Positions 1-9,130 of a DNA stretch of 64,000 nt are shown in pieces; position 1 is the first letter of the stretch, and each line of letters opens with the position of its first letter. Made by a program: the position numbers and the translations under genes. Under the pieces are notes generated by a model. It was not told where the DNA came from. It made no database searches and was given only the letters and a program-made list of their open reading frames with translations. The DNA is from Clostridiales bacterium (lineage in GTDB: Bacteria; Bacillota; Clostridia; Lachnospirales; Lachnospiraceae): the NCBI GenBank assembly GCA_019416265.1, contig DXXQ01000120.1, forward strand, positions 1-64,000. Direction: 5' to 3'.

Positions 1-746
1 TATTTAAAACAGGAACGGATTGGCGCTATAGACGACTGCGCCAGCTTCGCAGCTTCTATATCCCCATTTTTATAGTTCTGATAAATATCAACCATAATTT
101 CCGGAAGAATATTTGCAATTGCAGTAATACCTCCTTTTCCACCTGCCAGAAGCGTCCACAAAATCAGAGCATCATTTCCCGATAATACTGAAAAACTCGT
201 TGCATCCGTAACATCGATATATTGCAAAATATTCGTAAAATTCCCACTTGAGTCCTTAATCCCACGAATATTTCTATAGTGATCCGCTAGTTTCTGTAAT
301 GTAATCGGAGCAATAGAGACTCCTGTTCTTGCCGGAATATTATATAGGACAATCGGAACATTCACAGCTTCTGCCAGAGATGCGTAATGCGTATATAATT
401 CCTCTTGATTCAACGCTGCAAAGTAAGGCGTAATCACTGAAAGTACATCTACTCCCAGTTCTTCTGCTTTCTTTGAGAGAAGGATTGTTTCTGCCGTACT
501 AATGCATCCAGTTCCTGCATATACAGGAACCCGTCCCTTCACTTCATCTACAAATATTTCCATCACCCGTATCTTTTCATCCTGAGACAGAATATAGAAC
601 TCTCCATTTGTTCCAAGGCAAAATACTCCGTTCACACCAGCTTTAATCTGACGGTTAATCTGCCTGCGCATTTCATCTTCGTTAATACTTCCATCCTCAT
701 ACATAGGAGTTTGCATTGCCGCAACAATTCCTTTTATTTCTGTCAT
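1..746 (-). CDS. DapA/NanA-family aldolase (partial, C-terminus beyond window)
   Basis: Class I pyruvate-dependent aldolase of the dihydrodipicolinate synthase / N-acetylneuraminate lyase family. Visible motifs are GTNGEF (family GTTGE position), YNIPARTG with the catalytic Tyr, and IRGIKDSSG with the expected Schiff-base Lys. About 248 codons are present; the 3' end runs off the window. The start at 746 follows AAGGAG with good spacing. The Asn in GTNGE replaces the second Thr of true DHDPS, so a sugar-acid or 2-keto-3-deoxy-aldonate-type aldolase is more likely than lysine biosynthesis. It is the last visible gene of the operon that begins with the binding protein at 9049, 44 bases after the kinase gene. 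Exact substrate is unknown. Confidence 0.85.
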   Translation of the reverse strand, partial: MTEIKGIVAAMQTPMYEDGSINEDEMRRQINRQIKAGVNGVFCLGTNGEFYILSQDEKIRVMEIFVDEVKGRVPVYAGTGCISTAETILLSKKAEELGVDVLSVITPYFAALNQEELYTHYASLAEAVNVPIVLYNIPARTGVSIAPITLQKLADHYRNIRGIKDSSGNFTNILQYIDVTDATSFSVLSGNDALILWTLLAGGKGGITAIANILPEIMVDIYQNYKNGDIEAAKLAQSSIAPIRSCFK

Positions 747-790
747 CCTTGTTTCTCCTTAATTATATAATTGAACCTTTAAAGTATCCA

Positions 791-2059
791 TCAGGCAAGA
801 GCTTTAACCTTCTTTTCCTGAATTACCTGACAGGCAACTTGAACCAGAACAGACTCATCTCCAAAACCTCCTGATTTTGAAATAACCTGCATAATTTCTC
901 CCTTCCACTCCAGATGTGAAAGTACAATCCCTGGGCCTACTTCTGCAACGGGAATTAACTGGCATACTCCCAGTTCTCTCATAAATCCCATAAGGGTATC
1001 TCCTCCTGTCATCAAAACTGTCATATTGATATGTCTCTCCAACAGGCTTCGGACAATTTTCCCATGGCAGGCACTTACAGCAAATCTAATCTGTTCATCA
1101 CTAAGTCCCAGACTCTGTGCATAAATATCTGTCCCCTCCAGTTCAAAACAATCAACTTCCACACATGATTCATTTCTGCATATATTTGCTAATTTATTTA
1201 AGAATATTCTGCCATTTTCCGTTTCATAATACTCCGGCCAGAGCTTTTGCTCCGGCGAAAGTGAAATCCTATAAAACCCATGTTCCTGTGCATACAATAT
1301 CTGTTCTCGAGTAATGGGGTTTAAACTGCCACAGGATACAAAAAAACAATCTGTCTTAAAAATTTCTTCGCGACATTCTCCTGTTAATCCTAAAATATCC
1401 GGAAGAAACGATGCGAATCCTGCACACCCTGCTAGCATATGAAGTTCATCGCATCTTTTTAATTCCAAAATCCGCTTTTTTATATCTTCATCTTCAGACA
1501 CGTCATAAACAAGAATTTCCTTTTCCTCTTCCATTGGAGGAATTTCCTCACCTATAGAAATCGTTGTTACTTTTTTGCTTGTTTTGTTAGAAAGTATTTT
1601 CTGTACAGAAGAGCAATCCATCGGATCAAAAGGATCTTTCCTAAAACTACTTTCTTCAAGACGCACACCGTCAATATATTGAATTCCATCTTTTGTCACT
1701 CTTTTCATTGCTGGAAACGCAGGAATAAAATGTACTCTTCCCTTGCCCACTCCATCCAGAACTGCTGACAGTTCACTTCCTACATTACCGCGAAGCGCTG
1801 AGTCCGTCTTCTTATAAATTACATTCACGCCCATTTTTATTGCCTGGCTCACTAATTCACGTACAGTCTCGTATGCCTGTGCCGGATTCATCGGGCGCGT
1901 CTGTGCATCCACAACAAGCACCTTTGCCGAAAACATTTTTTTTGTTTCAATCATTTCTGTACCAGTGAAAACCAGTGTTTTTATTCCTTTTTTTACAAAT
2001 TGTATTGCTGTATCCAACGCTCCTGTAAAATCATCTGCTATAATCAATAATTTCACCAT
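791..2059 (-). CDS. DUF1537 four-carbon acid-sugar kinase
   Basis: Kinase of the family formerly called DUF1537, whose characterised members phosphorylate D-threonate, D-erythronate or 3-oxo-tetronates at O-4. The N-terminus IIADDFTGALDTA is the family signature, KKTDSALRGN lies in the first domain, and MLTGGDT followed by GPGI marks the C-terminal nucleotide-binding part. At about 422 residues it has full family length. I chose ATG 2059, preceded by GGAGG, over the upstream TTG at 2071. It lies 12 bases downstream of the PdxA2-type gene, the classic partner that oxidises and decarboxylates the 4-phosphate to dihydroxyacetone phosphate. Substrate stereochemistry cannot be read from the sequence. 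Confidence 0.9.
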   Translation of the reverse strand: MVKLLIIADDFTGALDTAIQFVKKGIKTLVFTGTEMIETKKMFSAKVLVVDAQTRPMNPAQAYETVRELVSQAIKMGVNVIYKKTDSALRGNVGSELSAVLDGVGKGRVHFIPAFPAMKRVTKDGIQYIDGVRLEESSFRKDPFDPMDCSSVQKILSNKTSKKVTTISIGEEIPPMEEEKEILVYDVSEDEDIKKRILELKRCDELHMLAGCAGFASFLPDILGLTGECREEIFKTDCFFVSCGSLNPITREQILYAQEHGFYRISLSPEQKLWPEYYETENGRIFLNKLANICRNESCVEVDCFELEGTDIYAQSLGLSDEQIRFAVSACHGKIVRSLLERHINMTVLMTGGDTLMGFMRELGVCQLIPVAEVGPGIVLSHLEWKGEIMQVISKSGGFGDESVLVQVACQVIQEKKVKALA

Positions 2060-2071
2060 AACAGCCTCCAA

Positions 2072-3133
2072 TTATTTTATATCCTTACAGATTTTCGCAT
2101 TTGCCATAAGAATCGCATACTCTATTGCATTCATAAGACTCAGTTCATTGGAGCTTCCATCTCCTGCTCTGTCAAATCCGGTTCCATGATCCACGGAAGT
2201 TCTGATTATCGGAATACCCAATGTTATGTTTACTCCCGCTACCGCATCCCAGCATTTAAGCTTATGATTATAAACAAACCCTTTCACTTTCAAAGGAATA
2301 TGCCCCTGATCATGATACATCGCCACAACAATATCATACCATCCTCCAAGCGCCTTTGAAAAAATAGTATCCGGAGGAGTCGGTTTTCCCTCGGGAATTA
2401 TAATACCCTCTTTCATAGCCTGGTCAATCGCCGGCTGAATTTCATCCAATTCCTCCCTCCCAAACATTCCATTCTCCCCACAATGAGGATTCAATCCTGC
2501 CACACCTATTTTAGGCGCGGAAATTCCCAATGCCTTACACCCTGCATCTGCGATTCTGATAACTTCTAGTACACGCTCCTTTTTGACACAATCACATGCC
2601 TCTCTAAGTGATACATGTGTAGAAATATGTACAACACGAAGCCCTTCATGCACCAGCATCATTGTATATTTCGGAGTATTTGTATAGTATGCATAAATTT
2701 CTGTATGTCCGGAAAAATGATGACCTGCCAGATTCATAGCTTCTTTGTTAAGTGCATTTGTTACAGTAGCATCCACTTCCCCTGCCATAGCCAGTTCAAT
2801 GTCTTTCTTTACATAGTGAAACGCTGCATTTCCACACATGCTGGAAATTTTTCCAAATTCATGCTTTTCCATATTTATCAGTTTCATATCTAAAATATCT
2901 ATTTTTCCATATTGAAACTCTGCCTCCTCCACTGTTGTAACCGGATGAATCGAAATCTTTTCTGTATTTCCTGTTATTTTTAATGCTTTTTCCAGGCATC
3001 CTGCATCTCCAATCAAAATTGGACGACACTTCTGATACACCTCTTCTTTTGCCAACACTTTTGCAGAAAGTTCTGGACCATTTCCAGCCGGATCTCCCAT
3101 TGTAATTCCTAAAATAGGTTTTGTTTTATTCAT
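2072..3133 (-). CDS. pdxA2: PdxA2-type 4-phospho-tetronate dehydrogenase
   Basis: NAD-dependent, metal-dependent dehydrogenase of the PdxA family, 353 residues. Motifs: GDPAGNGPE near the N-terminus, GHTEIYAYY and MYHDQGHIPLK with metal-binding His residues, and a C-terminal DHGTGFD. Family members either make pyridoxine precursors (PdxA) or, as PdxA2, convert D-threonate/D-erythronate 4-phosphate to dihydroxyacetone phosphate and CO2. Adjacency to a DUF1537 kinase points to the PdxA2 role, and no other vitamin B6 gene is near. The start at 3133 follows AAGGAGAG. The preceding alcohol dehydrogenase gene ends 12 bases upstream, so co-transcription is likely. Confidence 0.88.
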   Translation of the reverse strand: MNKTKPILGITMGDPAGNGPELSAKVLAKEEVYQKCRPILIGDAGCLEKALKITGNTEKISIHPVTTVEEAEFQYGKIDILDMKLINMEKHEFGKISSMCGNAAFHYVKKDIELAMAGEVDATVTNALNKEAMNLAGHHFSGHTEIYAYYTNTPKYTMMLVHEGLRVVHISTHVSLREACDCVKKERVLEVIRIADAGCKALGISAPKIGVAGLNPHCGENGMFGREELDEIQPAIDQAMKEGIIIPEGKPTPPDTIFSKALGGWYDIVVAMYHDQGHIPLKVKGFVYNHKLKCWDAVAGVNITLGIPIIRTSVDHGTGFDRAGDGSSNELSLMNAIEYAILMANAKICKDIK

Positions 3134-3145
3134 ACCAGTCTCTCC

Positions 3146-4300
3146 TTAGAGTACTTTTTCATATATTGTTCGTATATCTACTTTGCTGAGTTTTCTTCGA
3201 TTATTTGCAAGAAGCCTTGTCTGCTCACTTCCCGCTTCCACCAGAAAATCAAGATCTTCCTTTTTTATTCCAAACTGATATAAGTCCGTCGGTATTTGCA
3301 CTTTCTCAACAATATCCCGTATTTCCGCAATCACATATAGCGCCTTTTCCTGCTGTGTCCTTTCAAAAAGTTTCGGATATACTCCATCACAGAGTTCTGC
3401 CAGTTCTTTCTCACAGGCTTCTCTGTTATACTCCATCACATGAGCAAACAATATAGCGTTCGATATGCCATGTGCAATATGATATTTTCCACCTAACGGA
3501 TATGCCAATGCATGAACCGCCGTTGTCCCGCTAGCAGTGATTGAAACCCCTCCATAATAGGCTCCGAGCATCATTTTTTCCTTAGCCTCCATATCATCTG
3601 GATTCTCATATGCACGAAGAATATTGTGAAAAATCAGCTTTGCCCCTGCCATTGCATAAGTATTACTCAACGGAGTCGCTTTTTTAGAAGTATAGCACTC
3701 TACCACATGAGCCAGTGCATCCACCCCCGTAGCAGCCACAACCGCTCTGGGAAGTTTTTTTATCATACTGGGATCAAGAATTACATAATCAGGAATCATT
3801 GCATCATTTACAATCCCTTTTTTAGACTGTTCTTCCGGAACTGCTACAATTGCATTACAGGTTGCTTCCGCTCCTGTTCCACAAGTTGTCGGTATCATTA
3901 CTGATTTCAATCTCTTTCCTGCAATAGAAGCATCCTTCAATAATTCCTTTACCGTATATGGCGCGTCTTTTAACAGAGAAAATAACTTTGCAGCATCCAT
4001 AACACTTCCACCGCCAAGTGCAATCACAAGGTCCGTGTCTGTTCCGTTTATTTTTTCTAAGCATCTCTCTATTTCCTGATAAGACGGTTCTGCCTTTAAG
4101 TCATCTGCAATCCGGTATTTTACCTGTACTGTTTTAAGCTCCTTTACTAAAAGTTCAAGAAGCCCTGCTCCTTCAACACCTTTATCCGTAAATACCAAAA
4201 TAGACGTAGCATTCTCTTTTTGTATAATCTCCCTAATTCTTTCTATACTTTTTTCCCCTACATAAGTACATGTAGGAAGTTTCACCTGATATACTGCCAT
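3146..4300 (-). CDS. Iron-containing alcohol dehydrogenase
   Basis: Group III (Fe-type) NAD(P)-dependent alcohol dehydrogenase, about 384 residues. GGGSVMDAAKL is the dinucleotide-binding loop and TTCGTGAEAT the phosphate-contact loop. Metal ligands are expected in GVDALAHVVE (Asp, His), AYPLGGKYHIAHG (His) and a further His downstream. The start is ATG 4300; a GTG one codon upstream is possible, and AAGGGGG lies ahead of both. It sits in the acid-sugar operon between the beta-propeller and PdxA2 genes, so it probably oxidises or reduces a sugar or hydroxy-acid intermediate. The precise substrate is not predictable from motifs; the family is broad. Confidence 0.88.
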   Translation of the reverse strand: MAVYQVKLPTCTYVGEKSIERIREIIQKENATSILVFTDKGVEGAGLLELLVKELKTVQVKYRIADDLKAEPSYQEIERCLEKINGTDTDLVIALGGGSVMDAAKLFSLLKDAPYTVKELLKDASIAGKRLKSVMIPTTCGTGAEATCNAIVAVPEEQSKKGIVNDAMIPDYVILDPSMIKKLPRAVVAATGVDALAHVVECYTSKKATPLSNTYAMAGAKLIFHNILRAYENPDDMEAKEKMMLGAYYGGVSITASGTTAVHALAYPLGGKYHIAHGISNAILFAHVMEYNREACEKELAELCDGVYPKLFERTQQEKALYVIAEIRDIVEKVQIPTDLYQFGIKKEDLDFLVEAGSEQTRLLANNRRKLSKVDIRTIYEKVL

Positions 4301-4313
4301 CACTGTTCCCCCT

Positions 4314-5480
4314 TCATCGTTGACAAGGCATCTCCGGGTTCCCTTCAGCGCCTTTTAAAATTTTCTCTCCTCGAATCCATTTCTCATCTACGCAGACATA
4401 TTTTATACATCGCCGACTTCCAAAACTGTATGCCGCATGGATTTTCCCGTCTTTTCCCTGCATCATGACAGGATATTCATATCTTCTGTTATTGATATCG
4501 TTCCATTCTCCTGTAAAACCTTCTCCCACCTCAATCACTCGTTTATATGGCCAGGTTTTCCCATTATCATCAGATATGGCAAATGTTACAGGACATCGCT
4601 GATTCGGCCAAACAGTTTTTGAATCCTTATCATTGAAGCGGAGATGATTATAGATAAGGCCAATTCCACCGCTTTTCAAACGAATCGCAGAAATAGAAGA
4701 ATTATTGTTCGGAAGGCATGTACGTTTCGGTTCACTCCAACTATCACCATAATCCTCACTATATGCAATATAAATATTATCTGCAAAACGACTTCTGAAA
4801 AGTGCTATAATTTTTCCCGGTTCTATTTCAATCAGATTTGCATGAACACGCCCCGCGCTTTCTGGAATTTCCACGCTTCTCCAGTTCTTTCCCTGATCAT
4901 CAGAAATGTTTACTATTGTGATGTCACTTCCGCATCTGGATTCATCCGGAAAGCAAATCCAATTTCCAAATATCCATCTTCCATTTGAAAGAATCTGAAT
5001 CTTTTGTCTGCAAAAAGAACCCGGTCTTGAAAACATTGTCTCTGTAGGTCCCCATGTATACCCGTTATCTCTCGAAATCTTTCTTCTTATTTCTGCAGTA
5101 TACTGTAAATTAAAATGTGAATCATTTTCAGGTGTAATAGAAACCTGTGCAGTATACATCAACCATATTTCTCCATTGGGATTAAGAAACAGTGATGGAT
5201 TCTGTTCAGAACGCGTGGGATCATCCGATACAACCTCTCCAACTGTCCATACGCTTTCTCCTGCGTTAAGTCTGGATACAACAATACTGATATCTGCCTG
5301 TCCTTCATCACTTCCGGCAAACCAGCAGGCAAGAATATCCCCGTTGGGAAGTTCCAGAAGATCCGCCGCATGAACACTGTTAAATTGGTTCGGAATCAAC
5401 GCCTCTATACTATCAAAATTCTGATTGTGATAAAGCTTTCCATCTTCTTTTAAAACCGGAATTTCTATGTATTCTCTCAT
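4314..5480 (-). CDS. Sialidase-like BNR/Asp-box beta-propeller protein, cytoplasmic
   Basis: 388-residue beta-propeller with four recognisable Asp-box motifs: SRDNGYTW, SDDQGKNW, SEDYGDSW and SDDNGKTW. This is the fold of GH33 sialidases and of several uronate-cleaving lyases or hydrolases (BNR_2/BNR_4 type). No signal peptide is present, so it should act inside the cell on imported oligosaccharide. I do not see the sialidase FRIP arginine motif near the N-terminus, and no nanE, nanK or nagB partner is in the window, so the common label exo-sialidase is doubtful. The start at 5480 follows AAGGAG. It is encoded 16 bases after the permease gene and 13 before the alcohol dehydrogenase. Confidence 0.75.
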   Translation of the reverse strand: MREYIEIPVLKEDGKLYHNQNFDSIEALIPNQFNSVHAADLLELPNGDILACWFAGSDEGQADISIVVSRLNAGESVWTVGEVVSDDPTRSEQNPSLFLNPNGEIWLMYTAQVSITPENDSHFNLQYTAEIRRKISRDNGYTWGPTETMFSRPGSFCRQKIQILSNGRWIFGNWICFPDESRCGSDITIVNISDDQGKNWRSVEIPESAGRVHANLIEIEPGKIIALFRSRFADNIYIAYSEDYGDSWSEPKRTCLPNNNSSISAIRLKSGGIGLIYNHLRFNDKDSKTVWPNQRCPVTFAISDDNGKTWPYKRVIEVGEGFTGEWNDINNRRYEYPVMMQGKDGKIHAAYSFGSRRCIKYVCVDEKWIRGEKILKGAEGNPEMPCQR

Positions 5481-5496
5481 TTAAATCTCCTTTCCA

Positions 5497-6375
5497 TCAG
5501 CCTTTCACAGCGCCGATCATAACACCTTTCTTGAAATATTTCTGTACAAATGGATATACAAGAACAATTGGCAGCATGGCAATAAATATTGCCGCTGCTT
5601 TTAAATTTTGCTGATTCAATGTAATCCCGTTTATTATCACATTCTTAAAAGCTGTACTTGTTCCTGCATCTGCAATTACAACATCTTTTAAAACCTGTTG
5701 AATAACTTTGTATTCATCTGATTTCAGGTAAATCTGCGGAATCAGATACTGGTTCCAGATAGAAACAGCATAAAAGGTTCCTATCGTAGCAATAATCGTT
5801 TTTGACAAAGGAACAAAAATCTTCGTCAATACAGTCCAATCACTTGCCCCATCTACAAAAGCAGCTTCCTCAAGTTCTTTAGGTATTCCTTCTATAAATG
5901 TCTTTGTAATAATCAGGAACTGTGTATTAATTGCTCCAGGTATAATCATAACCCATGGATTATCAATAAAGCCAAGCTTGTTATAAACAATATACTGTGG
6001 AATAATACCTGCATCAAAAACCCATGTTACAATAAACGCCCCCATTAGAAAATATCTTCCTTTCACCCTTTCTCTGGAAAGAGCAAACGCAGTAATATAT
6101 GTAATCACAATGGAAAAAGCAGTTCCTCCAATCGTATATAGAAAAGAATTTTTTAAGCCAGTCCACACATGAAATTTAGAATTTCCTATAATATACTTAA
6201 AAGCCTCTAAATTAAATCCTTTAGGCCAGAAATTTACTTCTCCTCTCTGAAGAAATGTCCCGTTACTGCACGCAGTAAAAAACACATACAAAAATGGATA
6301 CACACAAATCAACGCCACCAAAATAAGAATCGTATTATTAAAAAAATCAAATGTACTAATTTTCTTCTTACGCAT
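5497..6375 (-). CDS. CUT1 carbohydrate ABC permease, LplC/YtcP-like
   Basis: 292-residue inner-membrane permease, about six hydrophobic segments, with the EAA loop EEAAFVDGASDWTVL expected to contact the ATPase. The C-terminus QKYFKKGVMIGAVKG is typical of the LplC/YtcP/MalG branch used for oligosaccharides. Start 6375 is preceded by GGAGAGG. It pairs with the permease encoded 17 bases upstream (6393-7358). No ATPase gene lies in the operon, as is usual for Firmicutes CUT1 systems that share an MsmX-type ATPase. The substrate is inferred to be the acidic sugar handled by the downstream enzymes. Confidence 0.9.
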   Translation of the reverse strand: MRKKKISTFDFFNNTILILVALICVYPFLYVFFTACSNGTFLQRGEVNFWPKGFNLEAFKYIIGNSKFHVWTGLKNSFLYTIGGTAFSIVITYITAFALSRERVKGRYFLMGAFIVTWVFDAGIIPQYIVYNKLGFIDNPWVMIIPGAINTQFLIITKTFIEGIPKELEEAAFVDGASDWTVLTKIFVPLSKTIIATIGTFYAVSIWNQYLIPQIYLKSDEYKVIQQVLKDVVIADAGTSTAFKNVIINGITLNQQNLKAAAIFIAMLPIVLVYPFVQKYFKKGVMIGAVKG

Positions 6376-6392
6376 ATGCCTCTCCTCTCCAG

Positions 6393-7358
6393 CTAAAACA
6401 ATCGAGTCTCTGAAAATTTAGCCGCAATCTTATTTACTACTGTAACTAATATGAATGCAATAACAGATTTCAACAAATTCACTGCCGTACCATAGCTGTA
6501 ATTCGGGAATCCTTTTGCTTCAAAGGCTATTCTATATACGTAACTTTGAATAACGTCTGCAGTATCATATACGCTTGGATTATACATCAGAAGAATTCTG
6601 TCAAGATTTACTGTAAATATATTACCTACACTGATAATCAACATAACAATAATTGAAGTCGAAATACACGGAAGTGTAATCTTAAACATTTTATCCCAAC
6701 GACTAGCCCCATCAACCTCTGCAGCCTCGTAAAGCGCAGGATCAATATTATTAATTGCAGCTATGTATATAATTGCAGAATATCCCATTGTCTGCCATAC
6801 TTCCAATATTACATAAAGAGGTCTGAACCATTCCGGTTTGGCCATAAAGTTTATTGCTGTTCCTCCGAAACTTCTAATAATATTATTTACAAGCCCTGAA
6901 CTTGGCGAAAGAATTGTACTCATAATACTGACCATAACGGCTGCTGATATAAAATAAGGCAAAAAGCTCAAAGACTGAACACTACTACGAATTCGTTTTA
7001 CTTTTACTTCGTTTAAAAACAAAGAAAATACAATTGGAATTGGAAATACAATTACAATTGACAGTACTGCCAAAATTATGGTATTCATTATTACTTTTGG
7101 TATGTACGGATCCTGAAAAATTTTAATAAAATTATCAAAACCTACCCATTCACTTCCAAACACTCCCTGAAAAGCACTAAATTTCTCAAACGCTATTACC
7201 ATCCCACCTACCGGACCAATTTTAAACAATAGCAAACTCAAAAGTCCTGGAAGTAGGAGAAGATACAAAATCCAGTTTCGTTTTATATCTTTCTTTACCC
7301 TTTGTCCCAAAGGTTTCTTTCTATTTCCTGGCAGCACTGCTGTTTTCTGCTTCGCCAT
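6393..7358 (-). CDS. CUT1 carbohydrate ABC permease, LplB/YteP-like
   Basis: 321-residue permease. A basic N-terminal tail precedes the first membrane segment (WILYLLLLPGLLSLLLF), and about six segments follow. The EAA loop EAAEVDGASRWDKMF lies in the C-terminal half. The length and the C-terminus AAKFSETRLF fit the LplB/YteP branch of CUT1 permeases. Start 7358 follows AAGGAGATG. It forms the heterodimeric channel with the product of 5497-6375 and receives substrate from the binding protein encoded at 7490-9049, from which it is separated by 131 bases containing a hairpin. Confidence 0.9.
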   Translation of the reverse strand: MAKQKTAVLPGNRKKPLGQRVKKDIKRNWILYLLLLPGLLSLLLFKIGPVGGMVIAFEKFSAFQGVFGSEWVGFDNFIKIFQDPYIPKVIMNTIILAVLSIVIVFPIPIVFSLFLNEVKVKRIRSSVQSLSFLPYFISAAVMVSIMSTILSPSSGLVNNIIRSFGGTAINFMAKPEWFRPLYVILEVWQTMGYSAIIYIAAINNIDPALYEAAEVDGASRWDKMFKITLPCISTSIIVMLIISVGNIFTVNLDRILLMYNPSVYDTADVIQSYVYRIAFEAKGFPNYSYGTAVNLLKSVIAFILVTVVNKIAAKFSETRLF

Positions 7359-7407
7359 TTTGTCATCTCCTTCTGCTATTTATCGAACACACAGCTTCTG
7401 AAATTAA

Positions 7408-7448
7408 GGGAGAATCGAAACCAGCATCGTGCCAGCTACGCTTCTCCC
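7408..7448 (-). other. Intercistronic hairpin between binding-protein and permease genes
   Basis: GGGAGAA (7408-7414) pairs with TTCTCCC (7442-7448) in the 131-base gap between the binding-protein and permease genes. There is no U-run after the stem on the minus strand. It more likely protects the 3' end of the abundant binding-protein message, or partly terminates, than stops all transcription. Confidence 0.45.
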
Positions 7449-7489
7449 CCGAAAAACTCTATTTCATTTTTTAAGAAGCCGTTTCTGTA

Positions 7490-9049
7490 TCATTCACCAT
7501 AAGTATTTCTATAGGCTTCTGCCTGGATTTCCTCGATTCTGGACAGTCCCATTCCATCCATTTCTTCCTGAAATGCAGTCCAATTTTCTTTATTTAATTC
7601 TTCATTTCCTGTTACGAAAGAAGTCATACCTGCTACCTCTGCATCAAACACAGTTGCAACAAGATTTGCAAGTTCTTCCGTTTCTTCTGCTGTATACGCC
7701 AGATTTATTCCTGTACGGATATGATCCTCAACCATATAGTTTGCACATGCGTCTGCAATTAATGGAGCATTCCAAGCAAAAAATGCTTCATTATCTACAG
7801 GTTTGCAAACTGTAAATCGATCACTCAGGAAAGACCATTTCTTTTCTCCTTCTGGTTTCGCTTCCTCGGTTGCATAATCAGCAATAAATTCTTTGGATCC
7901 ATCTGCTGCCACCTGATAGCTTTCACCTTCCACACCATAGTTAGCCATTGCAATTCCTTCTTCTGTGTAGAAATAGTCAATAAATGTAAGAATGGTCTTT
8001 ATTTTTTCTTCATCACAGGATGAATTGACTGCGGTTACACATTCTTCATTGTACTTACAGGTACCGGCTCCCACCAATAAATTTCCTTCCTCATCCTTAA
8101 AATTGTCAAGCACTGCCATCTGGTAATCCGGGTCAGCTTCTGGTCCCCCATTTTCCATAAACCATTCCGCACGATTATAATAATCATAGAAGAATGTTCC
8201 ATTTCCGTTAATCATATCTGCTTCCCAGTCACCTTCTGTATATGTGCCCTCTGCAAATTGCGGCTGAATAAGCCCCTCCTCATACCATGTTTTCATAGTC
8301 TCAACCATCGTATAAGCATTTTCATTTTTGATGTCAAAAGAATAATCCTTAAAGTGTGCCATATAAATTCCATTGCTCTCCTGAGCGCTTACATCACTCA
8401 GGCATTCAAACCATGCAGCAAAACGAAAAACACCCTCTCTACCTGTCAGCGGATAATAATTAGGATTATCTTTTCCATAAAAATCTTTTAAAATTCGCAT
8501 CGCGTTTGTAAAGTCCTCTACTGTCTGGATATCCTCTGCATTGACCCCCGCTTTTTCCAAATGATCTGCTCGGTATCCAAGAAAATCCTGAAAAATCGGA
8601 GATTCTTTTACAAGACCATAAATCGCTCCTTCCTCATCCGTCACAAGCGCTGCATAATCCGGATTTTCATCAATGTATTTCTGGAGATTAGGCGCATATT
8701 CCTTAATATAAGGAGCAAGGTCAACAAACGCTCCTTGTGGTCCATATACATTTGTCTGTGACAGTTTTGTCATTGTAGCATCCGGAAGTGTGCCAGAAAT
8801 AATTCTCTGATCCACCTCTGCATATACATCGTTAAAATCATCCGGTCCCTCTACATATTCCACATGTATTCCTGTTACCTCTTCTGCTTTATCATACCAG
8901 TTCAGTTCCTTAATCCAGTTTGCATAGGTATTTCTCATAAACATTGTATAAGTCTTGTCGTCTGCGTTTTTCGCAGATACTGTTGTTCCTCCTACAATAC
9001 CGCTGATCATTGCTGCTGCCAGAAATGTTGCTATCCATTTTTTCTTCAT
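7490..9049 (-). CDS. Extracellular solute-binding protein, LplA/YtcQ-like
   Basis: 519-residue ABC binding protein of the large LplA/YtcQ type that serves LplB/LplC permeases. Residues 1-26 form a Sec signal peptide (MKKKWIATFLAAAMISG, then a TTVSA cleavage site). There is no lipobox Cys in the signal region, which is unusual for a Gram-positive binding protein. The mature part is rich in Asp, Glu and aromatic residues. Start 9049 follows AAGGGG. It is the first gene of the acid-sugar operon, with a promoter at 9131-9158 and a candidate operator in its leader (9064-9078). The ligand is unknown; the enzyme set downstream suggests an oligosaccharide containing an acid sugar. Confidence 0.88.
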   Translation of the reverse strand: MKKKWIATFLAAAMISGIVGGTTVSAKNADDKTYTMFMRNTYANWIKELNWYDKAEEVTGIHVEYVEGPDDFNDVYAEVDQRIISGTLPDATMTKLSQTNVYGPQGAFVDLAPYIKEYAPNLQKYIDENPDYAALVTDEEGAIYGLVKESPIFQDFLGYRADHLEKAGVNAEDIQTVEDFTNAMRILKDFYGKDNPNYYPLTGREGVFRFAAWFECLSDVSAQESNGIYMAHFKDYSFDIKNENAYTMVETMKTWYEEGLIQPQFAEGTYTEGDWEADMINGNGTFFYDYYNRAEWFMENGGPEADPDYQMAVLDNFKDEEGNLLVGAGTCKYNEECVTAVNSSCDEEKIKTILTFIDYFYTEEGIAMANYGVEGESYQVAADGSKEFIADYATEEAKPEGEKKWSFLSDRFTVCKPVDNEAFFAWNAPLIADACANYMVEDHIRTGINLAYTAEETEELANLVATVFDAEVAGMTSFVTGNEELNKENWTAFQEEMDGMGLSRIEEIQAEAYRNTYGE

Positions 9050-9063
9050 AAGTTCCCCTTTCT

Positions 9064-9078
9064 GTTTCGTTTTGAAAC
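9064..9078. promoter_or_regulatory. Candidate operator O1 (GTTTC-N5-GAAAC)
   Basis: GTTTCGTTTTGAAAC is a perfect 5-bp inverted repeat with a 5-bp spacer. It lies between the predicted transcription start and the start codon of the binding-protein gene, so occupancy there would block transcription of the operon. Two close relatives of this 15-mer are at 9189-9203 and 9210-9224. Confidence 0.6.
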
Positions 9079-9130
9079 CAATCCATTTTTTTCCTTGCTA
9101 CAATTTATGTTTTTTGTTTTGTATATGTAT

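Noticed and set aside
4314..5480. Calling the first operon a sialic-acid (nan) cluster
   Set aside because: There is a DapA/NanA-family gene and a sialidase-like fold, but no epimerase, ManNAc kinase or nag gene, and DUF1537 plus PdxA2 fit tetronate chemistry instead.
7420..7436. TGGCACG followed by TGGTT on the minus strand, like a sigma-54 -24/-12 promoter
   Set aside because: The -12 element lacks the essential GC, the site lies inside an intercistronic hairpin, and the local regulator has no GAFTGA loop.
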